DNA from: Actinomycetes bacterium
Lineage (GTDB): Bacteria > Actinomycetota > Actinomycetes > Nanopelagicales > Nanopelagicaceae
Direction of reading: 5' to 3'
NCBI GenBank assembly: GCA_025360085.1
Contig: JANYCW010000036.1
Location: forward strand, 1 to 35,422
DNA length: 35,422 bases
A program made the position numbers and the translations under genes. Positions within the stretch are counted from its first letter, which is position 1, and each line of letters opens with the position of its first letter. Below the pieces are notes generated by a model that was not told the DNA's origin, searched no databases, and saw nothing but the letters and a program-made list of their open reading frames with translations. This document shows positions 7,235-15,428 of the stretch, in pieces.

Positions 7235-8497
7235 ATGACAACAACATATGCACCTGACGAAAAAATCGAGAAGAAAATCAAGCCCATTAAGAATGAGCAC
7301 AGTGAAGTTTCGGTGGATAGAAAAATTTCATCATTGTGCCATACATTTCCGCGTTTAAAAAATGGTGTTTATATTAGTCGCGCAACAGTAGCCGAAGAAA
7401 AATCAATCTATGTTGCAACGTCTAATTACGCAATCGAGATATTTCACCTTGGTGCGCGGGCAATAATTACAGCGCTCAATGGCGCTCGCTCTCCCGAGGA
7501 GATTAGCAAAAATTTGTGCGCGCCAATCGAAGTCATAGAGCGAGTATTAGCTCAACTTAAAGATGCAAATTTTATCGATACCGTCCGCAATAAAATAACA
7601 CTTCACAATAGATTTCAGTCAACTATCGCCGCACGATCGGCACATACGAAGGATCAAAGTCTCGATGGCGCATATTCCCAGTTACAAAAAAGATTAGCCC
7701 CTGAACTCAGTCAAGTGACTTGGCTTGATGGAATAGAAGATGGCGGCGTCGAATTACTTTCTTCGCGCCAAAACTTCGGAGTTGAAATCTTTGGAAATAG
7801 TCGGACGGCGATCTTAATTTGCTCAATTCTTTTAGCCAGTGGTGTCACGAACACGAGAATTGCATTAACTTCCACTCAGAGGCATCCCGTCATAGCTGAT
7901 GACGATTTAGGCTCAGGATCCTTTCGAACAAGTGATATCGGTGTGAATTTCAAGAGCAGAGTTGAAGAGTTGTCGCGTGAATGGTCACTTTTCCCAGTCT
8001 CAACGAACAAAGGAGGCTCATTAACAAGTGAACCTGAATCGATTCCGTTGCGAAATCTTCGAATTGTTGTTGGTGAAAATGACTCTGAGCTCACGAGCCA
8101 TTTCATTCGTGACGAGCAAGACCATCTCTTTGTTGGAAAATTGGCCGGTGCAGTTGCAACGTGTGGTCCTCTTGTGCGACCCGGATTAACTCCTTGTGCA
8201 CAGTGTCTTTCACTCGGTATCGAAGAGCGCTTCGGCAGATTTCACGGCCAATTAACTGCCGCACATGGAACAAGCGAGGAGCTACCGATTGCAATCGCCC
8301 ATCAGCTCGCTGCGATGACTGCACATGCAGTCTTGCGATTTATCGACACGGGCGAATCTGAACTTATGGGCTCCCAGATTCAACTGAATTACCTCCAACC
8401 ACTTAATCCAACGTCATACCGTTTTTCACGTCACCCTCGATGCATGTGTATGTGGAACGAGAGCCCATCTGTGAGCACTAATCAGCACTTGCTCTAG
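7235..8497 (+). CDS. E1/ThiF-like protein with an N-terminal RRE/winged-helix-like part (degenerate adenylation site)
   Basis: A 420-residue protein. Residues about 70-120 (NGARSPEEISKNLC, then VIERVLAQLKDANFI) look like a PqqD/RRE-type or winged-helix leader-binding fold. Residues about 180-405 look like an E1/ThiF Rossmann domain with the paired zinc cysteines C321/C324 (TPCAQC) and C403/C405 (HPRCMC). The expected GxGxxG nucleotide loop is replaced by IFGNSR, so ATP-dependent adenylation may be lost. Database names for such proteins include ThiF family and TOMM leader-peptide-binding protein. A TOMM function is not shown by this neighbourhood, which lacks a YcaO gene. No SD is visible upstream of ATG 7235. 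A terminator and the candidate leader ORF precede it. Confidence 0.7.
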   Translation: MTTTYAPDEKIEKKIKPIKNEHSEVSVDRKISSLCHTFPRLKNGVYISRATVAEEKSIYVATSNYAIEIFHLGARAIITALNGARSPEEISKNLCAPIEVIERVLAQLKDANFIDTVRNKITLHNRFQSTIAARSAHTKDQSLDGAYSQLQKRLAPELSQVTWLDGIEDGGVELLSSRQNFGVEIFGNSRTAILICSILLASGVTNTRIALTSTQRHPVIADDDLGSGSFRTSDIGVNFKSRVEELSREWSLFPVSTNKGGSLTSEPESIPLRNLRIVVGENDSELTSHFIRDEQDHLFVGKLAGAVATCGPLVRPGLTPCAQCLSLGIEERFGRFHGQLTAAHGTSEELPIAIAHQLAAMTAHAVLRFIDTGESELMGSQIQLNYLQPLNPTSYRFSRHPRCMCMWNESPSVSTNQHLL

Positions 8498-8581
8498 ATA
8501 TACACAAGCCAAACCAGTTTAAAAATACTGGTGCAATCGGGGAGAACACTTCGCAACTCAGACATCAATTTAGGAGGAATA

Positions 8582-8815
8582 ATGAAGGATGTACTAACAA
8601 AACTTGTAAAGGCCGAGCTCTCGCTTCGCGATGGTCTAACTCGTGCGCATAGTAACTTTTATGCGCGTCTTCGCGATGAACGTGGCGATGTTCCTGGGTG
8701 GGTACTTGTAGTGCTCATGACAACAGGATTAGTAACGGCGATTTGGACTATTGCTGCACCGCGCCTTACGGCGATTCTTAAGAACTCACTCGATGCCATG
8801 AATGGTATTCGCTGA
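8582..8815 (+). CDS. Small single-TM protein, Flp-pilin/DUF4244-like
   Basis: A 77-residue protein with a basic N-terminal half (about residues 1-38), an ERGDVPGWV motif and one TM helix (about residues 40-62), then a short helical tail. This resembles the small Flp/DUF4244-type pseudopilins that precede TadE genes in actinobacterial tad clusters. There is no clear G-FxxxE prepilin cleavage site, so pilin processing is uncertain. AGGAGG lies 4 nt before ATG 8582, which excludes the longer upstream start. It is the first of four consecutive small membrane genes on this strand. Confidence 0.7.
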   Translation: MKDVLTKLVKAELSLRDGLTRAHSNFYARLRDERGDVPGWVLVVLMTTGLVTAIWTIAAPRLTAILKNSLDAMNGIR

Positions 8816-8898
8816 GGTGTTCGCGGGAAGAGTTCTAAAAGTTAAGTGGAGTGGCGAGTGGCGGCCTTCATTAGTTATAGAGTCTTTCGGATTCATCA

Positions 8899-9303
8899 GT
8901 GATTAAGAAATGGGTAGGCTTCGCAGTTTTTTGGAAAAAGTACTTAGCTCGAACTGCCAAATCACTTCACAAGGACGATGGAAATGTTGAAAGTGCGATG
9001 GTGTTGATTCCACTACTCATTCTCTTTCTTATCGGTATTGAACTCATAATTGCCACAAATCTACGCAATGGTGACGCTGCTCTTGCTCAAGGAGATGCAT
9101 CTAAACGTGCAATCAGTGGCGAAATATATTCAAGGGATGAAGTCATCGAACTCAGTTCACCTGATCGCTTTTCACACATCAAAGTACTCATTACGCATCG
9201 CCGTAACACGCTGCCCCAGATAGTCCCTGGCTTAATTGCCCTCATGGGGGGATCTCCATCAACGGATGTAAACGGAGCGGCAATAATGGAGACAACAGAT
9301 TGA
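8899..9303 (+). CDS. TadE-like pseudopilin
   Basis: A 134-residue protein. A basic cytoplasmic N-terminus leads to DDGNVESAMVLIPLLILFLIG, broken by convention here as DDGNVES plus a TM helix at about residues 33-52. A short polar extracytoplasmic domain follows. The GxxE-S-A pattern just before the TM helix is typical of TadE/TadF proteins, which are anchored pseudopilins of the Tad secretion apparatus. The start is GTG at 8899. The stop overlaps the next gene by 4 nt (TTGA), indicating translational coupling. Confidence 0.7.
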   Translation: MIKKWVGFAVFWKKYLARTAKSLHKDDGNVESAMVLIPLLILFLIGIELIIATNLRNGDAALAQGDASKRAISGEIYSRDEVIELSSPDRFSHIKVLITHRRNTLPQIVPGLIALMGGSPSTDVNGAAIMETTD

Positions 9304-9782
9304 TTGCTCATGCGTGGAGAAAAACTTTTGACACTGTTCGAAAGATTGGGCAGTTATTGTTATTAATAAAGCAAAGTCTGCAATCTCGAATGCGGGAAGA
9401 TCACGGAAGTGCGATCGTTGAATTTGTCGCACTTGCAATTCCACTATTTATTCCAATTTTTATCTACCTCAACCAATTTGCATCTCTCAGTGGTAATGAA
9501 CAGATTGTGCGGGTTCTGGCGCGTGAAGGGGTGCGGGCATATGTTGCCAGCGATAGTGATCATGCGGGACGCGAAGTATCAGCCCAAGCTTTGTCCGTCA
9601 TCGCCACACATTTGGGGCTTACTACACATGAGATTGGCACGCTTTCGGCACGTTATCAATGTTCGGCGAGCCCATGTCTATCGGCAAATGGCCGAATCCG
9701 AATAACGGTTTCATATGTAGATGCGCAATCACATCGAATGATTGAGGCATCTGCTCAGGAACACGTGAGCCCATGGAAGTAA
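9300..9782 (+). CDS. TadE-family pseudopilin
   Basis: A 160-residue protein with the best TadE match in the cluster: REDHGSAIVEFVALAIPLF gives the canonical G-S-A-x-V-E-F motif entering a TM helix (about residues 36-58). An extracytoplasmic domain follows with two Cys (YQCSASPC) likely to form a disulfide. The listed TTG start overlaps the previous stop. An in-frame ATG at 9390 would start right at the motif and is an alternative. It overlaps the next gene by 10 nt, so the three genes are probably one translational unit. Confidence 0.8.
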   Translation: MIAHAWRKTFDTVRKIGQLLLLIKQSLQSRMREDHGSAIVEFVALAIPLFIPIFIYLNQFASLSGNEQIVRVLAREGVRAYVASDSDHAGREVSAQALSVIATHLGLTTHEIGTLSARYQCSASPCLSANGRIRITVSYVDAQSHRMIEASAQEHVSPWK

Positions 9783-10390
9783 ATATCCCCAGCGAAGCTG
9801 TGGAATCCGAGGGAAAATTCGCCACGAAATCGCCAAAGACGAAAAATCACATTGCCGTGTGGAGGAGGCTCAGTGATGATCGTGGATCCTTGAGTGTTGT
9901 CATAATCGGGTTATTTTTCATAACCGTTGCCGCACTTATGGTCATGAGTGATGTTGCCACCGTTTTAGTGGCTAAGCGTTCACTTGCACAAGCGACAGAG
10001 GCCGCCGCCCAGCAAGGTGTTCACACTTTGAATAAATCTGCCTACTACAGAGGCAAAGGAACGATGTTTACTGCTCCTCTTGCGATAATAACAAAGCGTG
10101 AACACACCGCAATTCCAATAGATTGTAATCGCGCGGTATTTGATGTGATGTTAGAGCTCCACAACTGGAGTAATGACGATGGCTCTATGAAGCGGCATGA
10201 ACTACAGGGGATTGTCTTGACCGACTTGCAGTGCGACGGTTCATCCATCGAAATCTCAACGTATTCGCGAGTAAAATTTCCATTTACTGTTCCTTTCTCA
10301 CAAATGAATTCAGCAATACTTACTGCAACTGCCGGAACGACCAATCAGGTCCAAGAGGGCTTCTATCTCTTTGGAATTCGACTCCATTGA
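9773..10390 (+). CDS. TadG/Rv3654c-like pilus-associated membrane protein
   Basis: A 205-residue protein. A polar cytoplasmic leader of about 35 residues is followed by DDRGSLSVVIIGLFF and a TM helix (about residues 40-62). The segment AKRSLAQATEAAAQQGVHTL is typical of TadG-related helicase-type or Rv3654c-like proteins encoded at the end of actinobacterial tad clusters. The remaining 110 residues form an extracytoplasmic domain with two Cys. The ATG lies inside the previous gene (10-nt overlap). No TadA, TadB, TadC or TadZ gene accompanies the cluster in this window. Confidence 0.7.
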   Translation: MEVNIPSEAVESEGKFATKSPKTKNHIAVWRRLSDDRGSLSVVIIGLFFITVAALMVMSDVATVLVAKRSLAQATEAAAQQGVHTLNKSAYYRGKGTMFTAPLAIITKREHTAIPIDCNRAVFDVMLELHNWSNDDGSMKRHELQGIVLTDLQCDGSSIEISTYSRVKFPFTVPFSQMNSAILTATAGTTNQVQEGFYLFGIRLH

Positions 10391-10474
10391 TTCCAACTTC
10401 ACCCACATACATTCGTTATCAGGATTTCGGTATCATGCAAAGCGAGCATCACTGACGGAGATTCAATATTACCG

Positions 10475-10511
10475 TTACATGTTGTAAGAGTACCTGGGCT
10501 ATCCTTCACAT
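10475..10511 (+). promoter_or_regulatory. Candidate promoter giving a leaderless prfB mRNA
   Basis: TATCCT (10500-10505) fits the actinobacterial TANNNT -10 pattern and ends 6 nt before the prfB ATG, so transcription would begin at or next to the start codon. TTACAT at 10475-10480 is a weak -35 with a long 19-nt spacer. No SD is present before prfB, which agrees with leaderless expression. Confidence 0.4.
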
Positions 10512-11612
10512 ATGGCCGCGCGCGAATATGGATTAGAGATTAACTCTATTGATTCAACTCTCGTCTCTATTGAAAAAGTCTTAGATTTACCAAAACTTCA
10601 TCAACAATTAGAAGTTTTGGAAAAAGAGGCGGGTGTCCCCAATCTTTGGGACGATCCTGATAATGCACAGAAAATTACTAGTCGTCTATCACGCGTTCAA
10701 GCGGAGATAAATAAACTCACTAGTTTGCGCCGCAGAGTTGAAGATCTGCCTATTCTTTTTGAGTTAGCGGCAAGTGAACCCGAAGGTTCCGCACTCATTG
10801 ATGCCGAGCGTGAGTTGGATGCAGCAAAGAAATCAATTGGCGAATTGGAAGTTCAGACACTTCTTAACGGCGAATACGATGATCGCGACGCATTGATTAC
10901 GATTCGTTCAGAGGCCGGCGGAGTTGAGGCCGCTGATTGGGCTGAAATGATTATGCGTATGTACCTGCGTTACTGTGAACGACACAGTTTTCCTGTGGAT
11001 GTGTTGGAAACTTCTTATGCAGAAGAAGCTGGAATAAAGTCAACAACATTTCGAGTTAGCGCACCTTATGCATATGGAACTTTGTCAGTGGAGCAAGGCA
11101 CTCATCGATTAGTTCGAATCTCACCTTTTGATAGCCAAAGTAGACGTCACACATCATTTGCAGGAGTAGAAGTGGTTCCAGTAGTTGAGCAGAGTGATCA
11201 CGTAGAGATTGATGAAAAGGAAGTTCGCGTCGATGTATATCGATCCTCAGGTCCCGGTGGTCAAGGCGTCAATACAACGGACTCGGCCGTACGTTTAACG
11301 CACATTCCAACAGGTATTGTTGTCTCTTGCCAAAACGAGCGATCACAGATTCAAAATAAAGCAACTGCTATGGCAGTACTTCAATCGAAGTTATTGGAGC
11401 GTCGCCGCCAAGAAGAAGTGGCAAAGATGGATGCTCTCAGGGGAGATAACTCAGGTTCATGGGGAAATCAAATGAGATCATATGTACTTGCCCCTTATCA
11501 AATGGTTAAGGATTTACGTACGAACTTTGAAACTGGAAATACTTCTGCGGTACTAAACGGTGAGATTGACGAGTTCATCGAAGCGGGAATTCGTTGGCGC
11601 CGATCTAGCTGA
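10512..11612 (+). CDS. prfB: Peptide chain release factor 2
   Basis: A 366-residue class I release factor that reads UGA/UAA in the ribosomal A site and triggers peptide release. The tripeptide anticodon SPF at residues 204-206 identifies RF2 rather than RF1 (which has PxT). The catalytic GGQ is at 249-251 within [17 protein letters not shown]. The N-terminal helical domain is complete, and the reading frame is continuous, so the programmed +1 frameshift of many prfB genes is absent. It heads the conserved actinobacterial order prfB-ftsE-ftsX-smpB. Confidence 0.98.
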   Translation: MAAREYGLEINSIDSTLVSIEKVLDLPKLHQQLEVLEKEAGVPNLWDDPDNAQKITSRLSRVQAEINKLTSLRRRVEDLPILFELAASEPEGSALIDAERELDAAKKSIGELEVQTLLNGEYDDRDALITIRSEAGGVEAADWAEMIMRMYLRYCERHSFPVDVLETSYAEEAGIKSTTFRVSAPYAYGTLSVEQGTHRLVRISPFDSQSRRHTSFAGVEVVPVVEQSDHVEIDEKEVRVDVYRSSGPGGQGVNTTDSAVRLTHIPTGIVVSCQNERSQIQNKATAMAVLQSKLLERRRQEEVAKMDALRGDNSGSWGNQMRSYVLAPYQMVKDLRTNFETGNTSAVLNGEIDEFIEAGIRWRRSS

Positions 11613-11784
11613 AGTCCGTAGGCGTCGATCAGGTTAGAAAGAGCAATGATTGGGCCACAGCACGGGGATTACTAGATTAAATTGCGCGTTCAATCGGTCG
11701 ATTATGGCCTTACATCCCTAAACTAAGGGGAGGCCGAAATCGGATTCCCCGATATCCGAGGCGCAGATATAACGGGAGATGCAG

Positions 11785-12474
11785 ATGATTCGCTTTGAAA
11801 ATGTCACCAAAATCTACCCGGGTCAGGTTCGGCCCGCCTTAGAGGCAGTGAACTTAGAGGTCATGAAGGGCGAATTCGTTTTTCTTGTAGGCCTTTCAGG
11901 ATCTGGTAAATCGACTTTTTTACGTTTGATTTTGCGTGAAGATCGCCCAACGACCGGCGTGATTCACGTTGCAGGTAAAGATTTAGGGGCTCTGGCAAAC
12001 CATAAAGTTCCTGAGCTTCGGCGCCAAGTTGGAACGGTTTTTCAAGACTTCCGTTTGCTCCCGAATAAGACTATTAACGAAAATGTTGCATTCACCCTTC
12101 ACGTTTTGGGTTACTCGCAGAAAGAGATTAATCGCGAAGTTCCAGAGGTTTTGGAGCTTGTTGGTCTAGAAGATAAGGGTGACCGACTACCCAGTGAGAT
12201 TTCTGGAGGCGAACAACAGCGCGTGGCAATCGCTCGTGCCTATGTGAGCCGACCTCCGATTTTAATTGCCGATGAACCAACGGGAAACCTTGACCCGGCA
12301 ACAAGTGTTGGAATTATGAAGCTACTTGACCGCATTAATCGCGAGGGCACGACCGTATTAATGGCAACACATGACTCCGGCATCGTTGATCAAATGCGCA
12401 AACGCGTTATCGAATTAGATCTTGGCCATGTTATTCGTGACCAAGTTCGCGGCGTGTATGGCTACACCGGATAA
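11785..12474 (+). CDS. ftsE: Cell division ATP-binding protein FtsE
   Basis: The ABC-type ATPase subunit of the FtsEX complex, which couples ATP hydrolysis in the cytoplasm to activation of peptidoglycan hydrolases outside. It shows Walker [10 protein letters not shown], signature SGGEQQR, Walker [10 protein letters not shown] and the switch His in MATHDSG. Two in-frame ATGs lie 6 nt apart. GGGAG at 11774-11778 sits 6 nt before the second (11785) and abuts the first (11779), so 11785 is chosen, giving 229 residues, the usual family length. A 197-nt gap, rather than the usual overlap, separates it from ftsX. Confidence 0.97.
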   Translation: MIRFENVTKIYPGQVRPALEAVNLEVMKGEFVFLVGLSGSGKSTFLRLILREDRPTTGVIHVAGKDLGALANHKVPELRRQVGTVFQDFRLLPNKTINENVAFTLHVLGYSQKEINREVPEVLELVGLEDKGDRLPSEISGGEQQRVAIARAYVSRPPILIADEPTGNLDPATSVGIMKLLDRINREGTTVLMATHDSGIVDQMRKRVIELDLGHVIRDQVRGVYGYTG

Positions 12475-12486
12475 TCGAGACACCCC

Positions 12487-12669
12487 ATGATTAAAAATAT
12501 AGTTGGTACGAGAAACACACACGTAAGTTGTGCTCAAAGCGAAGGTCTAATCGCAATGCGAATACAGAGTGAACAATTGATTTCAGTAGAGTTGCATGGG
12601 GAGCAAAAAATCTCAGTAACTGCCAACGCCAAATTTCAGTCTAAAAATAACTTCGGTAAAGGAGTATAG
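12487..12669 (+). CDS. Possible 60-residue ORF between ftsE and ftsX
   Basis: A polar peptide (starts MIKNIVGTRN, ends NNFGKGV) with no recognisable domain, signal or TM helix. It has no SD. Its last codons and stop (GGTAAAGGAGTATAG) contain the ftsX ribosome binding site, so translation of it could couple to ftsX. It may equally be non-coding filler in an expanded ftsE-ftsX spacer. Confidence 0.25.
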   Translation: MIKNIVGTRNTHVSCAQSEGLIAMRIQSEQLISVELHGEQKISVTANAKFQSKNNFGKGV

Positions 12670-12671
12670 AA

Positions 12672-13574
12672 ATGCGTGCTCGGTTTCTTTTAAGCGAAGT
12701 AGGAATTGGGCTGCGTCGAAATATGACCATGACTTTTGCGGTGATAGTAACCACTGCAATCTCGCTCTCTTTACTCGGAATCGGCCTGTTGGCAAACGCA
12801 CAAGTTGGCGCGATGAAGGATTATTGGTACGACAAAATTGAAGTCTCGGTTTTTTTATGTGGCTCTTTATCTGAATCGCCTTCGTGTTCTGGGGGAGTTG
12901 TTACCTCTGGACAGCGACTTGCAATCCAACAAGATATTCAAGCAATGCCCGCGGTTGCAAGCGTATTTTATGAATCCCAACCACAAGCATTTGCACGTTT
13001 TCAGGAGCGTTTCAAAGGTTCAGCGATTGCCCAAAATGTCACTGTCGATCAATTACCTGAATCCTTTCGAGTAAAATTAAAGGATCCCACTCAGTTTGCC
13101 GTAATCGTCAGTGCATTTTCAGGGCGTCCTGGAGTTGATGTGGTTCAGGATCAACGCAGTATTTTGGAGAAGTTCTTTAAACTTTTAGAGGTTCTGCGCA
13201 ATGGAGCTTTGCTAGTTGGTTTAGCATCGGTTCTTACGGCTGCACTATTAATTAGTAATACGCTTCGAATCGCGGCTTTTAATCGACGCCGAGAAACTGG
13301 CGTGATGAAACTTGTCGGTGCATCTTCGTGGTCCATTCAACTACCATTTCTACTTGAGGGAGTTATATCGGCGATAGTTGGATGGGCGCTAGCGACCGGT
13401 TTGTTGGCAGCATTAAAATCCGTCGTCGACTCCAAAGTTGCACCTTTACTTACCTTCACCAAATTCTTTGGGTGGCGTGAAGTCTGGGTGACGTCAGGTT
13501 ATTTACTTGCGGCAGGTTTATTTGTATCGACCGTTGCCTCAGTTATCACACTGCGCCGCTACTTAAAGGTTTGA
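12672..13574 (+). CDS. ftsX: Cell division protein FtsX
   Basis: The 300-residue permease-like partner of FtsE. TM1 is at about residues 20-42. An extracytoplasmic loop of about 120 residues follows, with two Cys (FLCGSLSESPSC) probably disulfide bonded as in mycobacterial FtsX. Three further TM helices (about 170-195, 215-245, 270-290) complete the four-TM topology. The cytoplasmic AAFNRRRETGVMKLVGAS stretch between TM2 and TM3 is the conserved FtsE contact region. AAGGAG lies 8 nt before the ATG. The loop relays FtsE ATPase activity to cell-wall hydrolases. Confidence 0.97.
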   Translation: MRARFLLSEVGIGLRRNMTMTFAVIVTTAISLSLLGIGLLANAQVGAMKDYWYDKIEVSVFLCGSLSESPSCSGGVVTSGQRLAIQQDIQAMPAVASVFYESQPQAFARFQERFKGSAIAQNVTVDQLPESFRVKLKDPTQFAVIVSAFSGRPGVDVVQDQRSILEKFFKLLEVLRNGALLVGLASVLTAALLISNTLRIAAFNRRRETGVMKLVGASSWSIQLPFLLEGVISAIVGWALATGLLAALKSVVDSKVAPLLTFTKFFGWREVWVTSGYLLAAGLFVSTVASVITLRRYLKV

Positions 13575-13600
13575 TTTAACTCCAGGCCACGGCATGGTAG

Positions 13601-13674
13601 CCGAAGCCGTGTGATTGCAGCCGAAGCCGTGTGATTGCAGCCGATGCCGTGTGATTGCAGCCGATGCCGTGTGA
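13601..13674. repeat. Tandem repeat, 20-bp unit, 3.7 copies
   Basis: The unit CCGAAGCCGTGTGATTGCAG occurs at 13601 and 13621. A variant with GATGCC for GAAGCC occurs at 13641, and a partial copy starts at 13661. It lies in the 299-nt spacer between ftsX and smpB. No hairpin terminator is evident. The rest of the spacer (13675-13873) shows no gene I can support. Confidence 0.95.
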
Positions 13675-13873
13675 AGCCTTTCTAATATGTGTTCGCGTGT
13701 AGGGCGCTTAATGAGATAATTTGCACGGTAGTTCGGTATCGGTCAGCGTAGCGAACAAGATTCCCCACATTAAATCCGGTGGGAATGTTTATTGTGAGCC
13801 ACTCAACTGGCTCATGTGAATCTAAAACTGGATGTAATGATTTTTTATTTCTAGCGAGGGCGGTGATGCGGTT

Positions 13874-14377
13874 ATGGTTAAAGAGATAGGCCGCAAGGTC
13901 ATTGCTCAAAATAAGAAGGCTCGTCACGATTACTCGATTGAAGATACCTTTGAGTGCGGTTTAGTGCTGTTGGGTACAGAAGTAAAATCACTTCGACTCG
14001 GTCGCGCTTCGCTCATTGATGGTTTTGCAAGCGTCGAAAATGGCGAGTTATGGTTGAGCGGCGTGCACATCCCGGAATACACGCAAGGGACATGGACTAA
14101 TCACGCACCTCGTCGAATCCGCAAACTTCTTGTGCACAAAAATGAACTCACAAAGTTAACTGCCAAACTTAAAGGTTCTGGAAATACCTTGGTTCCGCTT
14201 TCTCTCTATTTTAAGGATGGCAAAGCCAAAGTTGAAATTGCGATAGCGCGTGGAAAGAAAGCCCACGATAAGCGAGAGGCGATCAAAACCCGTGAGGCCG
14301 ATCGTGAAGTTGCACGCGTAACCTCGCGGGGTTCATCTGGCAAGAGTGGCAAGAGCTCTAAGCGCTATGAGGAATAG
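13874..14377 (+). CDS. smpB: SsrA-binding protein SmpB
   Basis: A 167-residue OB-fold protein that binds tmRNA and brings it to stalled ribosomes. It contains the family blocks [43 protein letters not shown] and [10 protein letters not shown], and the Gly-Lys-Lys-containing C-terminal helix GKKAHDKRE that reaches the decoding centre. A Ser/Gly/Lys-rich extension ends the protein. ATG 13874 ([20 protein letters not shown]) gives the expected N-terminus. Its partner ssrA is on the same strand 574 nt downstream, a classical association. Confidence 0.97.
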   Translation: MVKEIGRKVIAQNKKARHDYSIEDTFECGLVLLGTEVKSLRLGRASLIDGFASVENGELWLSGVHIPEYTQGTWTNHAPRRIRKLLVHKNELTKLTAKLKGSGNTLVPLSLYFKDGKAKVEIAIARGKKAHDKREAIKTREADREVARVTSRGSSGKSGKSSKRYEE

Positions 14378-14404
14378 CGGGCGGCCCAAAGATATAGGTT
14401 CGAT

Positions 14405-14524
14405 TTCTAGATTTTCGCAAGATATGCAAGATATGTTTGTGCAATTCATTGAATCTAGCCCGCTATATATGTGCAGTTCCTAGATTCTCGCGAGATATGT
14501 TTGCTCAGTTCCTTGAACCTAGCC
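14405..14524. repeat. Imperfect tandem duplication with palindromic ends
   Basis: Copy 1 (14405-14460) and copy 2 (14477-14524) align along TTC-TAGATT-TCGC-AGATATG-TTTG-CA-TTC-TTGAA-CTAGCC. Copy 1 additionally holds a local 9-bp doubling (CAAGATATG). Copy 1 is bounded by CTAGATT and AATCTAG, an inverted pair. Copy 2 contains the perfect palindrome TCTCGCGAGA (14486-14495). Confidence 0.8.
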
Positions 14525-14737
14525 AGATAAGTGTTCGATTTTTAAAGGCTTACTTTCGAAATTAATTCGATTACTGAGCGTGACAAGTGCATGATTAGCC
14601 AGATTGTGCTTCTATGATTTACACTTACGTTACCGTCGCTTTTATTGCCTGTTTAGTTTCTCAAAAAAACTAACGGTCCTTTAAGTCACGCCAAGAAAAA
14701 TTCTCGTGATTGGAATCTTTCCAGAGTAAACTTTGTT

Positions 14738-14768
14738 GTAAGCAGTAAGCAGTAAGCAGTAAGCAGTA
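14738..14768. repeat. Microsatellite, 7-bp unit GTAAGCA, about 4.4 copies
   Basis: GTAAGCA occurs at 14738, 14745, 14752 and 14759, followed by a partial unit. Perfect 7-bp iterations are prone to copy-number change by slippage. It lies about 190 bp upstream of the tmRNA gene. Confidence 0.95.
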
Positions 14769-14951
14769 AAGTACGGAGTATAGATTAGTAAGCCGTTAAG
14801 AAATAGGAAGAAAACGAGTATTTGACAACTAAATAGAGAATAAGACATACGTTTCTTTTTCTCCAAAGAATATTCTCTATCTGTTTAAGCGAGTTCAAAA
14901 ATCCTATTAGGATCTTTGAAGGTTCAATGAATAGATGCGTGAAAACAACTT

Positions 14952-15319
14952 GGGGGTGAACGGTCTCGACTTTGGATGTTGAGACAGGGGAAGCGGGCCG
15001 AGGAAGCCGGAATGATCTCGTAAACCAATAATCCGTGCAAAAAATAACTGCTAATACATACGCAGACGATTACACAATAGCTGCATAAGCTAGCGTGAAT
15101 CCGTTAGCCCAGATGCCGCTCTCGGTCTGGAATCTAGCGTCGATAGAGGGCTTTTCATCACGTTGGTGTTGCGAACAACGTGAGAGAACAGTTTCGCAAA
15201 TGAGTTCGTCGAAGAGCTGTGTGGCCAAACTTCGGAACTGAGAAAGCGTTAATCACACTACGCCCGTAGAAGCCCTGTTTTTGCACCGAAGGACCCGGGT
15301 TCGATTCCCGGCACCTCCA
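14952..15319 (+). ncRNA. ssrA: Transfer-messenger RNA (tmRNA)
   Basis: A one-piece tmRNA of 368 nt. The 5' end GGGGGTG pairs with CACCTCC near the 3' end (15312-15318, one G-T pair), and the T-arm GGACCCGGGTTCGATTCCCGG completes the tRNA-like domain. The discriminator A is at 15319, and CCA is not encoded. The mRNA-like part has the AAAAAATA-type resume context followed by the tag reading frame 15050-15088. It encodes ANTYADDYTIAA, to which the charged alanine is added first, and ends in TAA. Pseudoknot-rich sequence fills 15089-15290. SmpB is encoded upstream. It rescues stalled ribosomes and tags the products for proteolysis. Confidence 0.97.
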
Positions 15320-15376
15320 CTTGGGCCATCTAACCTTTGCAATAGGGTTGGGCTGACAAATGCTTTAGGTTTATTT

Positions 15377-15407
15377 TTCCAACCTCAAATGCATAAAGTT
15401 CCAACCT
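15377..15407. repeat. Left inverted repeat of the ATPase unit
   Basis: Two direct TTCCAACCT blocks at 15377-15385 and 15399-15407 are separated by 13 bp of A-rich spacer ending AAAG. It matches the reverse complement of 17314-17344 with four mismatches. Confidence 0.85.
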
Positions 15408-15428
15408 GTAAATCCACGCTTAACTACT

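Larger units (their letters stand above)
14378..14951. other. 574-nt smpB-ssrA intergenic region
   Basis: No gene can be supported here. The stretch contains an imperfect duplicated palindromic segment (14405-14524), a 7-bp microsatellite (14738-14768) and presumably the ssrA promoter. TTGACA at 14822-14827 lacks a good -10 at normal spacing. The content is visibly A+T-rich compared with the genes either side. Confidence 0.5.

Noticed and set aside
10512-10600. Programmed +1 frameshift site in prfB
   Set aside because: The frame is continuous from the ATG through the N-terminal domain and has no in-frame TGA.
13601-13674. CRISPR array
   Set aside because: Copies are contiguous 20-bp units without spacers, and there are no cas genes in the window.
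13682-13927. 81-codon minus-strand frame overlapping the start of smpB
   Set aside because: Overlaps a certain gene, has no SD and no recognisable motif.
14681-14866. 61-codon minus-strand frame over the 7-bp microsatellite
   Set aside because: The repeat translates into TAYCLLLTAY-like filler, and there is no SD and no family.
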